64,000 nt of DNA from CAVWDI01 sp963793095 (GCA_963793095.1 CAWBYY010000002.1:744001-808000); one strand, 5' to 3'; shown: positions 28,110 through 38,369, numbered from the stretch's first letter. The notes: generated by a model not told the origin, from the letters alone. Numbers and translations are program-made.

Positions 28110-29369
28110 ATGGCAGAAGCAGCACTGGTAAAAAAAACTGAACACAGCCGCAGCAATGTCATTACTGGTATCTTGTGTATGGTGTTATCAGGTTTATTTT
28201 TTTATATCTCTATGGGCATAAAAGGTGAAATTTCCACCTTCGTTCTCACGAGCCAACGCTCAGGGATTACAATCGCGGCGCCAGACCTGATTATTCCATC
28301 GGATGTCACGCTTTGGATTGTCAGCATGGTTCTGGGAGTGATCGGATTATGGCTCCTGGTCAAGGGCTCGACCAGACTTAACCTGCTCATTGCACTCGTA
28401 GCTGTTGCGATAATTTTAGCTTTTTTGGTGTGGGCAGCCACTGGCAAGTCATTGAATCTAACCGGTATGCTGGTAAGCAGTTTGATACGTGCTACTCCCA
28501 TTGCGCTTGCTGCTCTGAGCGGCATTTACAGCGAACGATCAGGAGTTGTAAATATCGCCATTGAAGGAATGATGCTGGTTGGTGCATTCGCTTCAGTTGT
28601 AGTAGCCAGTGTGACAAATAACATGTGGTTTGGTGTGTTGGGAGGGGTTTTGGCCGGAATGGCTTTTGGAGGGTTGCATGCGGTTCTGTGTGTTAAATAT
28701 ATGGTCAACCAGATCGTCAGCGGGGCAGGAATTATCATCCTTGCTCTGGGCCTCACCAGTTACCTGCAGCGTGCTGTATTGAATGTGTTCTCGGAACTTA
28801 ACCAGCCGGGTCCTGCGATTTCCGCTGTCCCAATTCCTCTCCTTTGGAGGATACCGGTTGCTGGCCCACTATTTTTTAACCTGAGCCCTTTGATTTATAT
28901 CCTTTTTGCGCTCCTCATCATCACCCACATTTTGTTTAATTCTACTCGATGGGGATTACGCGTAAGATCAGTGGGTGAGCATCCTAAAGCCGCTGATACT
29001 CTGGGTATCAATGTGTTCAAGATTCGTTATATCAGCGTTTTAATCAGTGGGGCTATTGCAGGGTTGGCAGGTACCTATATGAGCATAGGTGCAGCAGGGC
29101 GCTTCAACGAAGGAATGACAGCAGGCAAAGGTTTTTTAGGATTGGCAGCCATGATATTTGGGAATTGGAATCCTGGAGGTGCATTCATAGGAGCGTTAAT
29201 CTTCGGTTTCTTCGATTCATGGCAGGAGAAATTGTCAATTCTGCAGGTAGGCATCCCTGTGGATTTGCTCGGGATGGCACCATATATAGCAACGATGGTA
29301 GTATTGGCAGGTTTTGTGGGCAGGTCTAGGATGCCAGCCGCAGATGGGCAGCCGTACAAAAAGGAATAA
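28110..29369 (+). CDS. Nucleoside ABC importer permease (NupQ-like)
   Basis: A 419-residue partner permease of the same family, with AAGGAG 8 nt before its ATG. The core from about residue 130 has the family motifs (LSGIYSERSGVVNIAIEGMMLVGAF, ISGAIAGLAGTYMSIG, GFLGLAAMIFGNWNPGGAFIGALIFGF). The N-terminal 100 residues hold three extra hydrophobic segments not seen in short NupQ proteins. It ends the operon and is followed by a strong terminator. Confidence 0.92.
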   Translation: MAEAALVKKTEHSRSNVITGILCMVLSGLFFYISMGIKGEISTFVLTSQRSGITIAAPDLIIPSDVTLWIVSMVLGVIGLWLLVKGSTRLNLLIALVAVAIILAFLVWAATGKSLNLTGMLVSSLIRATPIALAALSGIYSERSGVVNIAIEGMMLVGAFASVVVASVTNNMWFGVLGGVLAGMAFGGLHAVLCVKYMVNQIVSGAGIIILALGLTSYLQRAVLNVFSELNQPGPAISAVPIPLLWRIPVAGPLFFNLSPLIYILFALLIITHILFNSTRWGLRVRSVGEHPKAADTLGINVFKIRYISVLISGAIAGLAGTYMSIGAAGRFNEGMTAGKGFLGLAAMIFGNWNPGGAFIGALIFGFFDSWQEKLSILQVGIPVDLLGMAPYIATMVVLAGFVGRSRMPAADGQPYKKE

Positions 29370-29414
29370 GATTTTAAAATAAAAAATAGATGTAAATATC
29401 GAAAAGATTATTCA

Positions 29415-29443
29415 AAAGACGCTCATACTCGAGCGTCTTTTTA
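29415..29443 (+). terminator. Intrinsic terminator of the nucleoside importer operon
   Basis: A perfect 10-bp stem, AAAGACGCTC with GAGCGTCTTT, closes a 6-nt loop and runs straight into a T-rich tail (TTTTTATT). Confidence 0.85.
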
Positions 29444-29478
29444 TTATATAAAAATGGATTTATGATATTATCCCAATA

Positions 29479-29506
29479 TTGAAATCTAAAGCTGATTGAT
29501 TATATT
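29479..29506 (+). promoter_or_regulatory. Promoter of the P-type ATPase gene, leaderless
   Basis: TTGAAA (29479-29484) and TATATT (29501-29506) are 16 nt apart. The predicted start point at 29513 is the A of the ATG itself. There is no Shine-Dalgarno sequence upstream. Confidence 0.5.
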
Positions 29507-29512
29507 TGTATT

Positions 29513-31671
29513 ATGGAAGACACCAAATTAGTCGAAATATATGTTACCGGTATGGACTGTGCAGATTGCACCGTCCAGGTCCGCAAATCGATTGAAAGGC
29601 TGCCAGGGGTGAACTCTGTCGAAGTGTATCTTGGGGCTGAAAAAGCCGTCGTTCATATAAACCCGGAACGGGTTCAAGTTGGACAGCTTAAGCGGGCGGT
29701 CGAAAAAGCGGGATACAGCGTGCTAGATTCCGGTGAGGATATTGTTGAAGCAAAAGGCTTCCAGCAGTTTACCCGTAATATCTGGATACTTTTGATGTTT
29801 GTGATTGGGCTAGTTCTGTTCGCGGTGATCGGCGGTGAGTGGTTAGGTCTTTTCGAGCGTGTTAAAGATTTTGTTCCATGGCCAATCTGGGTTGTGCTGA
29901 TTAGTATTGTTGGATACCCCGTTTTTAAGAATGTTATCCAGGCGGCAGCAAACCGGCAGATTATTGCCCATACGTTGATGTTCGTTGGGGTGATTGCTGC
30001 TTTACTTGCCGGTGAGTGGATCACAGCATTGCTTGTAACAGTCTTTATGCGAATTGGCGATTATGTTGAAAGCTTCACTGCCAGGAAAGCCCGCCTCTCC
30101 CTCAAGAACCTCACTTCAATGGCGCCTCAAAAAGCGAATGTGGTAAGAGATGGGACTGAAATTACCATATCCCTTGAAGATGTTGTCCCCGGTGATACCG
30201 TGATACTTCGCCCGGGTGATAAAGTGCCCGTGGATGGCGAGGTTCTGAGCGGGCAGGCTGTAATTGACCAATCGGCTATTACTGGCGAACATCTTCCTCT
30301 TGAGGCTGGCCCAGGTTCTTATTTATTTGCCGCTTCGCTGGTGCAGTCGGGAACTCTCAAAATCCGCGCAGAAAAAATCGGAGGTGAATCTACCTTTGGA
30401 AAGGTGATATCCCTTGTTGAGCAGACCGAATCGCAAAAAGCAAAAGTACAGAGAGTTGCAGACCGCTTCTCAGCATATTTTTTACCGCTTGTTCTTGCCA
30501 TCGCGTTGCTTGCGTATATTATCAGTCGTGATCCCATGACAGTGGTTTCAGTTCTGGTTGTTGCCTGTTCCTGCGCGTTTGCGCTGGCGACTCCAATTGC
30601 AATGCTGGCTTCGGTTGGCGCCGGAGCAAAACGGGGGGTGTTGATCAAGGGTGGCAAATACCTGGAACTTCTCGACCAGGCGAAAGTCATCCTGATCGAT
30701 AAAACCGGAACGCTTACGTTTGGAAAGCCTGAGATTGTTGAGATCGAGCTGTTTGACTCAGACTTGCAGATAGGCCCTACAACTTATCCTGACGGGACAG
30801 AATATAAAGCGGAGATACTCCGCCTGGCAGCATCTGCGGAAAGATATTCATCTCACCCATTTGCGCATTCATTTCTGCAAACCGCCCGGGATAATAACCT
30901 GGCGTTATCCGAACCGGAAAACGGTATTTATGAGCCCGGGCTTGGTGTCAGGGCTGTCGTCGATGGTTACCTGGTTGAGGTCGGCAACCAGCGCTTGTTT
31001 TCTGGGTGGGAGGGGTTCAACGAGGATGCTGGAAAAGGGCTTATTAATCCTGCAGGAAGAACTGTTTTATATGTTGGGATTGATGGTAAACCGAAAGCCG
31101 CCATCGGCCTGGAAGATATTTTGCGAACCGAAGTTCCCGCAGCTATCGATAAACTCTTCGCCCAGGGGATCGAGCATGTTGAAATCCTAACTGGCGACCG
31201 GGAGGAAACGGCCGGAATCTAGTCAAGCAGATTAAATCAAAAATTGCGGATGATCGAAAGATAAAATACAGGGCAGAACTGCTCCCCCAGGATAAGATTG
31301 AGATTGTCAGGGAGTATCAGAAAAGGGGATATGTGGTCGTCATGGTTGGCGATGGTGTCAACGATGCCCCCGCGCTTGCAGGCGCTGATGTGGGCATCGC
31401 AATGGGGGCTGCTGGCAGCGACATTGCCATTAAATCAGCCCATATAGCCCTTCTGCGGGATGATTGGTCACTGGTTCCGGAAGTTCTCCGGGTAAGCAAC
31501 CGTACCATGCGGGTTGTGCGGACCAATATCCTTTTTACAGGTTTGTACAATTTAATTGGTCTCTCGCTGGCTGCGCTGGGGATCCTGCCACCGGTCATGG
31601 CTGCCGCGGCGCAGTCGCTGCCCGACCTGGGAATCCTGGCAAATTCTTCCCGGTTGCTGAGACAGAAATAG
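29513..31671 (+). CDS. Heavy-metal P1B-type ATPase with N-terminal HMA domain, one frame change
   Basis: The protein exports or distributes a soft metal across the membrane. Residues 1-70 form an HMA domain with the metal pair MDCADC. The actuator motif is TGEH, the phosphorylation motif is D396-KTGTLTFG, an SSHPFAHSF motif provides the P1B His-Pro, and GDGVNDAPAL follows in the second frame. The membrane metal site reads C352-S353-C354 instead of the usual CPC. The first frame ends at a TAG at 31220-31222; the right sequence (NLVKQIKSKIADDRKIKYRA) resumes in another frame, which equals one lost A in GGAATC. The corrected length is about 720 residues. Metal identity is uncertain because of CSC. 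Confidence 0.9.
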
Positions 31672-31709
31672 GCTAAAATCAGCCTCTCTTACAGGCGGGG
31701 GAATTGTTG

Positions 31710-33223
31710 TTAGTGATATATCAGCGGGAATATCAGCGTGTCGAACAGGGTCTCATAGGCGTCGATTCTGCCCCAGCCGTAGGTGTTGTTGGGGATCTGG
31801 CCTGCGGGGATGCCCCCGCAGGTTTCAGAGGTTGTGCGGGGCAGCACGCGCTCCTTTCGATAATGTTTTCAATTTGATCAACCTGTCCAATTAAATCGGG
31901 TCGAGCCGACAACAGCAGGGCAACCAGGCCGGTAACATGGGGGGCAGCCATGCTGGTGCCGCTGGCGGTGCCGTAAGACCCGTCTCTAATGCTGGAACGT
32001 ACGTTAAAACCCGGGGCAGTCACATTTGGTTTTAGAAGGTCCGTGTAATCTGAAGGTCCCCGGCTGCTGAAACCGGTGATGTTATCGCTGCTGTCGGTAG
32101 CCCCAACGCTGAAAGCAGATTCATAAATTGCAGGAGGATTGTTAACCGACCCGCAGCCGGAGGAACCAAAATTACCAGTTGAGACTACCACAACTATTCC
32201 AGCTTCGCGGGTATTATTAATGACCAGTTGCAGTGCGTATGGATCTTCACAACCTTCCTCCGGCGGGCAGTACCAGGAGTTATTGATTACATGCGGTCGG
32301 AGGCTAATGTTTCCATTCATTCCATTTAAGTCAGTCGGTTCCATAAACCATTCAAAACACTCACTATAGGAGGCTACCGTTCCGTTTCCCTGATCCATGT
32401 TGCGGCAGCCGATCCATTTTGCCCCGGGCGCCATGCCAATTTGATTGCTGCCCCCGTCGTCTCCGACCATCGTTCCCATAGTGTGCGTCCCATGACCGAA
32501 AGAGTAATCGTCACAGGGTTCCGTTGAGTTTGGTCCGCAGATTCCGCCGCCTGAGTGGATTGCATCATGCCAGTTGTAATTATGGTCGGCTGAGGAGCTA
32601 TCCCATCCCCGGTATTTATTAATTAAAGCCGGATGGTCCCAGTCATAGCCGGTATCCTGCCCGCCGACCACCACTCCCTGGCCGGTGTAACCCGCATCCC
32701 AGACCCGGGGCGCATTGACCAGGGAGATGTTCCATTCAACCGCTCCTGGCGCCAGTTTTTGTTCTCCGGGGTTGATTTCGGGAGAGGGTTTCGGTAGGTG
32801 TAAATCAAATTTTTTGTTTGCGAAGACCCTGGAGACTTCATTGCGTTTTGCGATTTGTACCAACTCATCTTGTGTACTGCGCGCCCAGATCATGTTTGCG
32901 ATCCAGAATGGGCGGTGCTCGATATTATTTTCAGCCAGGTATTCAATGATCTGTGCCTGGTTTTCTTTTGCAGTATCTTTAAGCTCTTTGAGAACATAGC
33001 GACCCTTTTCCAGTTTGGTTGGCAGTGTTTTCGCTTTTTCAAGATTGGCTTGCCGGGTCAGGAATATCAAATATTCGACCTCTTCCGCAGAATCCGCTTC
33101 CAGCAGGTCAGGATCGATTTTCGCCTTCCATTCCATCCGGGATGCCTGGATCAAGGATTGCGGTCCCAGGGTGAAGCCCAGCAGGATGATGAAAGAGAGC
33201 AGTTGTAAGAATTTCCGTGTCAT
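31710..33223 (-). CDS. Secreted subtilisin-like serine protease (S8), one frame change near the C-terminus
   Basis: A signal peptide (MTRKFLQLLSFIILLGFTLG) is followed by an inhibitor-like propeptide and the S8 catalytic domain. The triad is visible: D in VGGQDTGYDWDHPAL, H in SFGHGTHTMGT and S in ASGTSMAAPHVTGL. The first frame ends at 31733 with an unlikely Pro/Ala tail. One lost base near 31851 restores a proper ending with VLPRTTSETCGG, YGWGRIDAYE and a last stretch FDTLIFPLIYH ending at 31710. GRIDAYE is the normal S8 end. The final hydrophobic residues resemble the end of the beta-helix protein at 35028-37892, suggesting a shared C-terminal surface signal. Confidence 0.88.
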
Positions 33224-33283
33224 AATTTTCTGTTCAAGGAGATTATCTTTTAATAGGCCTAAGCAGGAATCACTGGTAGGTTG

Positions 33284-34801
33284 TTACAATCTGACAAGCA
33301 GCTTTAATTCCGGAAGAATGAAAGGCACCGCAGCAATGCAGGCAGTTCCAAGCGCAAGAACCGCTGAAACCAGGGGATCTACAGGCATTTGCATCACCAG
33401 AAATGTGACTGCAATCCCGGCGCATGCCGCCAGTACGGCTCTGAAAAGAGTCCGGCCGGCATGCAGGAATCTATTTTCACGCCGGTTGAGAATATAAAGG
33501 AGCAGCAAAGCTTCACCTGTAAATGCAATTGTATTTGAAAGCGCGATTCCAGCTGCTCCGATCCAGCGTGAGAGGCTGACTGCAAAAAGAATGAATACCA
33601 GGGCATTCAGTGCGGCAACGTATAAGGGGGTTTTGGCATCCTGCTGGGCGTAAAACGAGCGGGCGGCGACTTCCAGCAGCGTATGTCCTGTCAACCCCAG
33701 CAGGTAAGCTCTCGATACCAGAACCACCAACCCGGTGCCTGCCGCGCTGAACCCAAACACGGATTCAACCAGCGGCGGCAGGACCGCTGCGATTATAGCC
33801 GCGACCGGTATCGTCAATGCAAGCAGAACACGCACGGCGTTGTTGATGGTCAACCCATACAGTTCCCGTTTTCCCTGCGCAAATAATTCCGATAAAGTCG
33901 GCAGGATCGCGATCGCGATCGCTGTTCCCAGTAGTGTTTCTGGAACCTGCATGATAAACCAGCCGTAGTTCAGGGCAGTAACAGAGCCTTCTCCCAGCCC
34001 TGACGCCAGGTTATCACGTGCAATGAAGAAAACCTGCAGGAAAAACATGGTCAGGACGCGCGGGCCGAGCAGGTGCAGCACCTTTACAACCCCTGGATTA
34101 CGCAGATTGATCGCCGGTGTCCAGTGGAATTGGTAATAAACCAGCCCGGGAATCTGTATCGCCAGGTGCAGGAATGCGCCCATGATCACCCCGTAAACCA
34201 GGCCGTAGATGCCCAACCCAAAGGCGGGCAGGGTGATGCCCCCGATGGTGATCCCCTCCGAAGGCGCCAGGATGGCAACTCCAAATATCTGGCCGATGTT
34301 GTAGAGTGCTGGAGCCATTGCAGGCAGTAAGAAATGCTGGTTTGCCTGAAGCCCAGCCATCACCAATCCACTGATTGAAAAAATTAAAATGGCAAACAGG
34401 TCGAGCCGCATCAGTTCCACGGTCAACTCTTTCTGATCGGGAGGGAATCCCGGCGCGATAACGTATTCCACCAGCAGGTTAGCAAACAGGATGATCAAAA
34501 TTGATATAACCGCCGTGACGATAAAGGCGAGATTGAGAATGCGGGAGAATAAATCCCATAAAGTAGGCCGTCCGCTCTTTTTCAGGTATTCAGACAGAAC
34601 CGGTATCAGAGCCACCCCCAGCGCCCCGCCTGAAATCAGAGCCGAAAGCAGGTCCGGTATGTTGTTTGCGGCGTTAAAGACATCGATGTCGTAGGTTAAG
34701 CCAAACTGGCGTGCCACCAGTACCTGGCGGATAAAACCGAGGACTTTATCGACTGCGAAAAATATCGCGATAATGAGAGTGGAACGGGCGATATGGGACA
34801 T
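33284..34801 (-). CDS. murJ: Lipid II flippase MurJ
   Basis: MurJ flips lipid II for peptidoglycan synthesis. The ATG at 34799-34801 gives 505 residues with the normal start SHIARSTLIIAIFFAVDKVLGFIRQ; an upstream TTG at 34903 would add an atypical tail. MVF-family motifs include LVARQFGLTYDIDVFNAANNIPDLLSALISGGALGVALIPV, the SRAYLLGLTGHTLLEVAARSFYAQQDAKTPL segment, and about 14 hydrophobic segments. No Shine-Dalgarno sequence is seen at either start. It lies 60 nt upstream of the S8 protease gene on the same strand. Confidence 0.92.
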   Translation of the reverse strand: MSHIARSTLIIAIFFAVDKVLGFIRQVLVARQFGLTYDIDVFNAANNIPDLLSALISGGALGVALIPVLSEYLKKSGRPTLWDLFSRILNLAFIVTAVISILIILFANLLVEYVIAPGFPPDQKELTVELMRLDLFAILIFSISGLVMAGLQANQHFLLPAMAPALYNIGQIFGVAILAPSEGITIGGITLPAFGLGIYGLVYGVIMGAFLHLAIQIPGLVYYQFHWTPAINLRNPGVVKVLHLLGPRVLTMFFLQVFFIARDNLASGLGEGSVTALNYGWFIMQVPETLLGTAIAIAILPTLSELFAQGKRELYGLTINNAVRVLLALTIPVAAIIAAVLPPLVESVFGFSAAGTGLVVLVSRAYLLGLTGHTLLEVAARSFYAQQDAKTPLYVAALNALVFILFAVSLSRWIGAAGIALSNTIAFTGEALLLLYILNRRENRFLHAGRTLFRAVLAACAGIAVTFLVMQMPVDPLVSAVLALGTACIAAVPFILPELKLLVRL

Positions 34802-34910
34802 AGTTGGAAATGACTCAATCCAGTTTTGCAGTTTGCTTGCCCGGACGATGATTGAATAACGCCTGTAATTGCACAGGCATACCGAAGTTAACCGCCCGAA
34901 CAATTTGATA

Positions 34911-34919
34911 AGTATAGCA
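34911..34919 (-). promoter_or_regulatory. Extended -10 promoter for murJ
   Basis: On the minus strand TG-C-TATACT ends at 34911. The predicted start near 34904 gives a leader of about 100 nt before the chosen ATG. The leader can form a 6-bp hairpin, GCCTGT with ACAGGC (34861-34878). Confidence 0.4.
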
Positions 34920-34950
34920 TGTATACGGTTTTCACTGATATTGCTCTTGT

Positions 34951-34979
34951 TTGATTTTCAAATGGGTTTTATGTAAAAT
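34951..34979 (+). promoter_or_regulatory. Promoter of the beta-helix protein gene
   Basis: TTGATT (34951-34956) and TAAAAT (34974-34979) are 17 nt apart. The predicted start point near 34986 is about 42 nt before the ATG, with GGGAGG between. It is back to back with the murJ promoter. Confidence 0.5.
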
Positions 34980-35027
34980 AGCGATAGGGCAGTTGCCGGA
35001 TTTACCAATATTTTTGGGAGGGTTTTG

Positions 35028-37892
35028 ATGGGTAGATATTTCCCGATATTATTTTTTGTAAGCCTGATATCTGTTTTACCCCTGCGCCAGGATACCCGGG
35101 CAGCGCCTGCACCGATCTATGTTGATCACACCGCCACGGGATTGAACAACGGCTCTTCCTGGGCTAACGCATACACCGATTTGCAGTCCGCCCTCAGCGC
35201 GGCTTCCTCTACAGACTGGGTCTGGGTGGCTGAAGGGACATACATGCCGGGCAGCAGCCGGACGGACACCTTTCTGCTATTAGATGGTGTGGAAGCTTAC
35301 GGCGGGTTTCCAAACGGCGGCGGCGATGGCACTTTTGCAGCACGTGATTGGAAAGCCTATCCTACGTTATTATATGGAGGCGCATACGAAAATTTCCATG
35401 TGGTAACAACAAACGGTGCCGGCTATGGCACCATTCTGGATGGTTTTATCGTCAGGGGCGGGAAGGCTGATGGGTCTGGAGCCGCTGACACCAGCTACGG
35501 TGGAGGGATGTATAATGCCTCCAGCAGTCCTACCATCCGGCACGTGGTTTTTGAGGGCAATTATGCTGTAAACGGGGGAGGCATGGCAAACATTGTCGAC
35601 AGCAGCCCGCTCATGGTTGACCTGTATTTTATTAAGAACCAGGCTTTACTGGACGGAGGCGGTCTCTACAACCTAACCAGAAGCAGCCCGCTGATTATCA
35701 ACACTGTATTTAATGGAAATACAGCCGATGAAGGTGGGGGAATCCATGATAATATTTTTTCTTTACCCCAATTAATAAACGTGATTATTAGCGGTAACCA
35801 GAGTGCATCCAGCGGCGGAGGTATCTTCAACCTCGATAATAGCGATCTGACCCTCGAAAATGTAGTTATGACTGCTAACAAGGCTGGAGGCTGGGGTGGT
35901 GCAATGTATAACCATGTCGAAAGCGATCCGCTCTTTGAAAACAGCATTATATACGGGAATACAGCCGGATCATACCCCCAGATCAGTTTTTCAACGGGGA
36001 TGACGATCAGCTATAGTATCCTGGAGGGCGGGTGCCCGGCTTCAGGGGCGACATGCACCAATCTATTGAGTACGGACCCCCAATTTGTGCGCGCTGCCGA
36101 TATCGGGGCGGATGGGGTTTGGGGGACAGATGACGACGATTATGGCGACCAGCGCCTGGAGTTTAGCTCTCCTGCCATCGACGCGGGAGATAACAATCTG
36201 GTCCCCGCTGATAATTATGACCTGGATGGAGACACCCTAACCAGCGAAGCGCTTCCATATGATCTGCAGGAGAATCCGCGCTTTGTGGATGTACCGACGG
36301 TGACCGATACAGGCAGTGGGACTGCTCCTGTTGTTGATATGGGCGCCTTTGAAACCCCTCCCGCAGTGGTTTATGTGGATTTAACCGCAACCAGAGGTTC
36401 CAATAATGGCACCGGCTGGGGGGATGCGTTTCTGGACCTCCAGGACGGGCTGGGTTGGGCTGAAAGCGGGCCGGTCCAGATTTGGGTTGCAGAAGGGACC
36501 TATAAACCGGGCAGCCGGCGGGCTGATGCATTTAAAGCAATTAATGATGTTGAGGTCTACGGCGGATTTCCATCCGGTGGAGGCGGCGGTACTTTTGAAG
36601 CCCGTAACTGGCAGGAGCATGAAACGATTCTTGGCGGGAACATTGGAAACCCGTTGAGTCAAGAGGACAATTGTTACCATGTTGTGGATGTGAGTGGAGT
36701 CCGTAGCAGTGCAGTTCTGGATGGTTTCACAATCAAACATGGTCACGCGGATGGAGGCGAACCAAGGTTCTACAAGGGCGGCGGGATTTATAACAACCGC
36801 GGCGCGCCGCTGCTGAAGAATTTAAAAATTGCCAGCAATCAAGCCGTCCATGGGGGAGGGATGTATAACTATTACGGCAGCCCTACCCTGGAATCGGTTT
36901 CTTTTATTTCAAATACTGCCTCCAATGGCGCAGGTATTGACAGCGATGTCAGCGCAATTGATTTTAAGGATGCCAGGTTTATTGGGAATCAGGCGTCCGG
37001 TAAAGGGGGCGGGATCAACAACGACAATACAAAACTTAAAATCCTGGGTGGGGTCTTTCAGGGAAATACAGCCCTTCTCGGCGGCGCCATTTCAAGTGAG
37101 GATTACAGCGATCTGGACCTGCTGGAGGTGTTATTCGTGAGAAACCAGGCCGGTTCAAATGGCGGCGGGATCAGAAATGTTTTGGACACAGAAGTAGATC
37201 TGGTCAGCGCCAGGTTTTTCGGGAATACCGCTGACGGAGATGGGGGCGGTATATACAGTTACGACAGCGATTCGACGATTATCAATTCTGTCCTCGGCGG
37301 AAACCAGGCGACTGTTTCTGGTGGAGGTATGTTTAATGATAATACAAGCGCCCTGGAAATTATTAATTCGACCTTCAGCTGGAACAAATCGCTGGGTTCC
37401 TTTGGCGGTGGATTAGGGATCGGGGCGAGCAATGTCACGGTTGACAATTCAATCTTCTGGGGGAATGTGGGCGGCCAGATCACTCCAAATATGAGCACAG
37501 TTGATATCAGCTACACAAACCTGCAGTTTGGCTGCCCGGATGCGCCGACAACGTGCGACCATTTGTCCCTGCTCGATCCAAAATTCAGGCGCAGTCCCGA
37601 TCCCGGAGCGGATGGCAGCTGGGGTACAGCCGATGATGACTACGGGGATTTGAAATTGATTATGGATTCGCCAGCCATCGATGCGGGTGATAACAATACT
37701 GTCCCCACGGATGCCCACGACCTGGACGGTGATTTGAATGTTTCTGAAAAACTCCCCTTTGATGTGGATGGTCTGCCGCGTTTTATAGATATCCCTGCCG
37801 TACTGGATACAGGCAGCGGGACCCCACCGGTCGTCGATATGGGAGCTTTTGAAAACCAGTACCTTATCTTTTTATCCTTGATTTACAAATAA
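35028..37892 (+). CDS. Secreted parallel beta-helix (polymorphic outer-surface type) protein with tandem duplication
   Basis: A 954-residue protein with a signal peptide ending near DTRA. I chose the ATG at 35028 (GGGAGG is 7 nt upstream), not the TTG at 35025. Two large homologous halves are obvious: IYVDHTATGLNNGSSWANAY at the start of the first and VYVDLTATRGSNNGTGWGDA at the start of the second, each followed by WVAEGTYxPGSxRxDxF, VYGGFP and many GGGxxN turns, then a block with DGxWGTxDDDYGD, SPAIDAGDNN and a DMGAFE end. The GGG-x-x-N repeats are the right-handed beta-helix pattern of Pmp/probable polysaccharide-degrading or adhesin proteins. It ends FLSLIYK, similar to the corrected S8 protease end. 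Confidence 0.82.
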   Translation: MGRYFPILFFVSLISVLPLRQDTRAAPAPIYVDHTATGLNNGSSWANAYTDLQSALSAASSTDWVWVAEGTYMPGSSRTDTFLLLDGVEAYGGFPNGGGDGTFAARDWKAYPTLLYGGAYENFHVVTTNGAGYGTILDGFIVRGGKADGSGAADTSYGGGMYNASSSPTIRHVVFEGNYAVNGGGMANIVDSSPLMVDLYFIKNQALLDGGGLYNLTRSSPLIINTVFNGNTADEGGGIHDNIFSLPQLINVIISGNQSASSGGGIFNLDNSDLTLENVVMTANKAGGWGGAMYNHVESDPLFENSIIYGNTAGSYPQISFSTGMTISYSILEGGCPASGATCTNLLSTDPQFVRAADIGADGVWGTDDDDYGDQRLEFSSPAIDAGDNNLVPADNYDLDGDTLTSEALPYDLQENPRFVDVPTVTDTGSGTAPVVDMGAFETPPAVVYVDLTATRGSNNGTGWGDAFLDLQDGLGWAESGPVQIWVAEGTYKPGSRRADAFKAINDVEVYGGFPSGGGGGTFEARNWQEHETILGGNIGNPLSQEDNCYHVVDVSGVRSSAVLDGFTIKHGHADGGEPRFYKGGGIYNNRGAPLLKNLKIASNQAVHGGGMYNYYGSPTLESVSFISNTASNGAGIDSDVSAIDFKDARFIGNQASGKGGGINNDNTKLKILGGVFQGNTALLGGAISSEDYSDLDLLEVLFVRNQAGSNGGGIRNVLDTEVDLVSARFFGNTADGDGGGIYSYDSDSTIINSVLGGNQATVSGGGMFNDNTSALEIINSTFSWNKSLGSFGGGLGIGASNVTVDNSIFWGNVGGQITPNMSTVDISYTNLQFGCPDAPTTCDHLSLLDPKFRRSPDPGADGSWGTADDDYGDLKLIMDSPAIDAGDNNTVPTDAHDLDGDLNVSEKLPFDVDGLPRFIDIPAVLDTGSGTPPVVDMGAFENQYLIFLSLIYK

Positions 37893-37990
37893 ATACCCTG
37901 ATATTTTTGAATGGGAATTTGCAATTCCTGGATGAACAAATCAATCAGCAGGTCACAGAAAAGAACATTCGGTCCGCTGTTTAAGGTTTA

Positions 37991-38019
37991 TTGCTGCCGG
38001 ATAGCTGATATGGTAGAAT
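37991..38019 (+). promoter_or_regulatory. Promoter of the tRNA-Ser pair
   Basis: TTGCTG (37991-37996) and an extended -10 box TG-G-TAGAAT (TAGAAT at 38014-38019) are 17 nt apart. The predicted start near 38026 is about 28 nt before the first tRNA. Confidence 0.5.
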
Positions 38020-38053
38020 TTTCTGACCCGGAAAAATTTATTGTTTCTTATCT

Positions 38054-38146
<93 letters not shown>

Positions 38147-38192
38147 GTTGGTTATAATTTGCTGCCGGTTCGAAGATTAATAATTAAATAAT

Positions 38193-38282
38193 GGGGAGGT
38201 GCCAGAGTGGCTGATTGGGACCGCCTGCTAAGCGGTTGTCGGGATAGTACCTCGACCGCGGGTTCGAATCCCGCCCTCCCCG
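38193..38282 (+). tRNA. tRNA-Ser (anticodon GCT)
   Basis: The acceptor stem GGGGAGG (38193-38199) pairs with CCTCCCC (38275-38281). The anticodon arm is ACCGC-CTGCTAA-GCGGT, and there is a long variable arm. It reads AGC/AGU codons. It is 50 nt after tRNA-Ser(TGA), so the pair is probably one transcript. Confidence 0.96.
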
Positions 38283-38286
38283 CTGG

Positions 38287-38319
38287 AAGTGCTCGGAATC
38301 TTCGACGGGCACTTTTTTT
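38287..38319 (+). terminator. Intrinsic terminator of the tRNA-Ser pair
   Basis: AAGTGCTCG (38287-38295) pairs with CGGGCACTT (one G-T pair) around a 10-nt loop, followed by a run of seven T. Confidence 0.8.
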
Positions 38320-38369
38320 ATACTGGTGAAGCAGAAACCCTTACTGATTAATTCTTGTGTACTGATGTA

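Noticed and set aside
31200..31230. Stop-codon readthrough (TAG) in the P-type ATPase
   Set aside because: The downstream part is in a different frame, so readthrough alone would not restore the protein; a lost base does.
34801..34903. TTG start at 34903 for MurJ
   Set aside because: The added 34 residues are not like MurJ N-termini, and the predicted transcript would begin at that very codon. The ATG at 34801 is preferred, though not proven.
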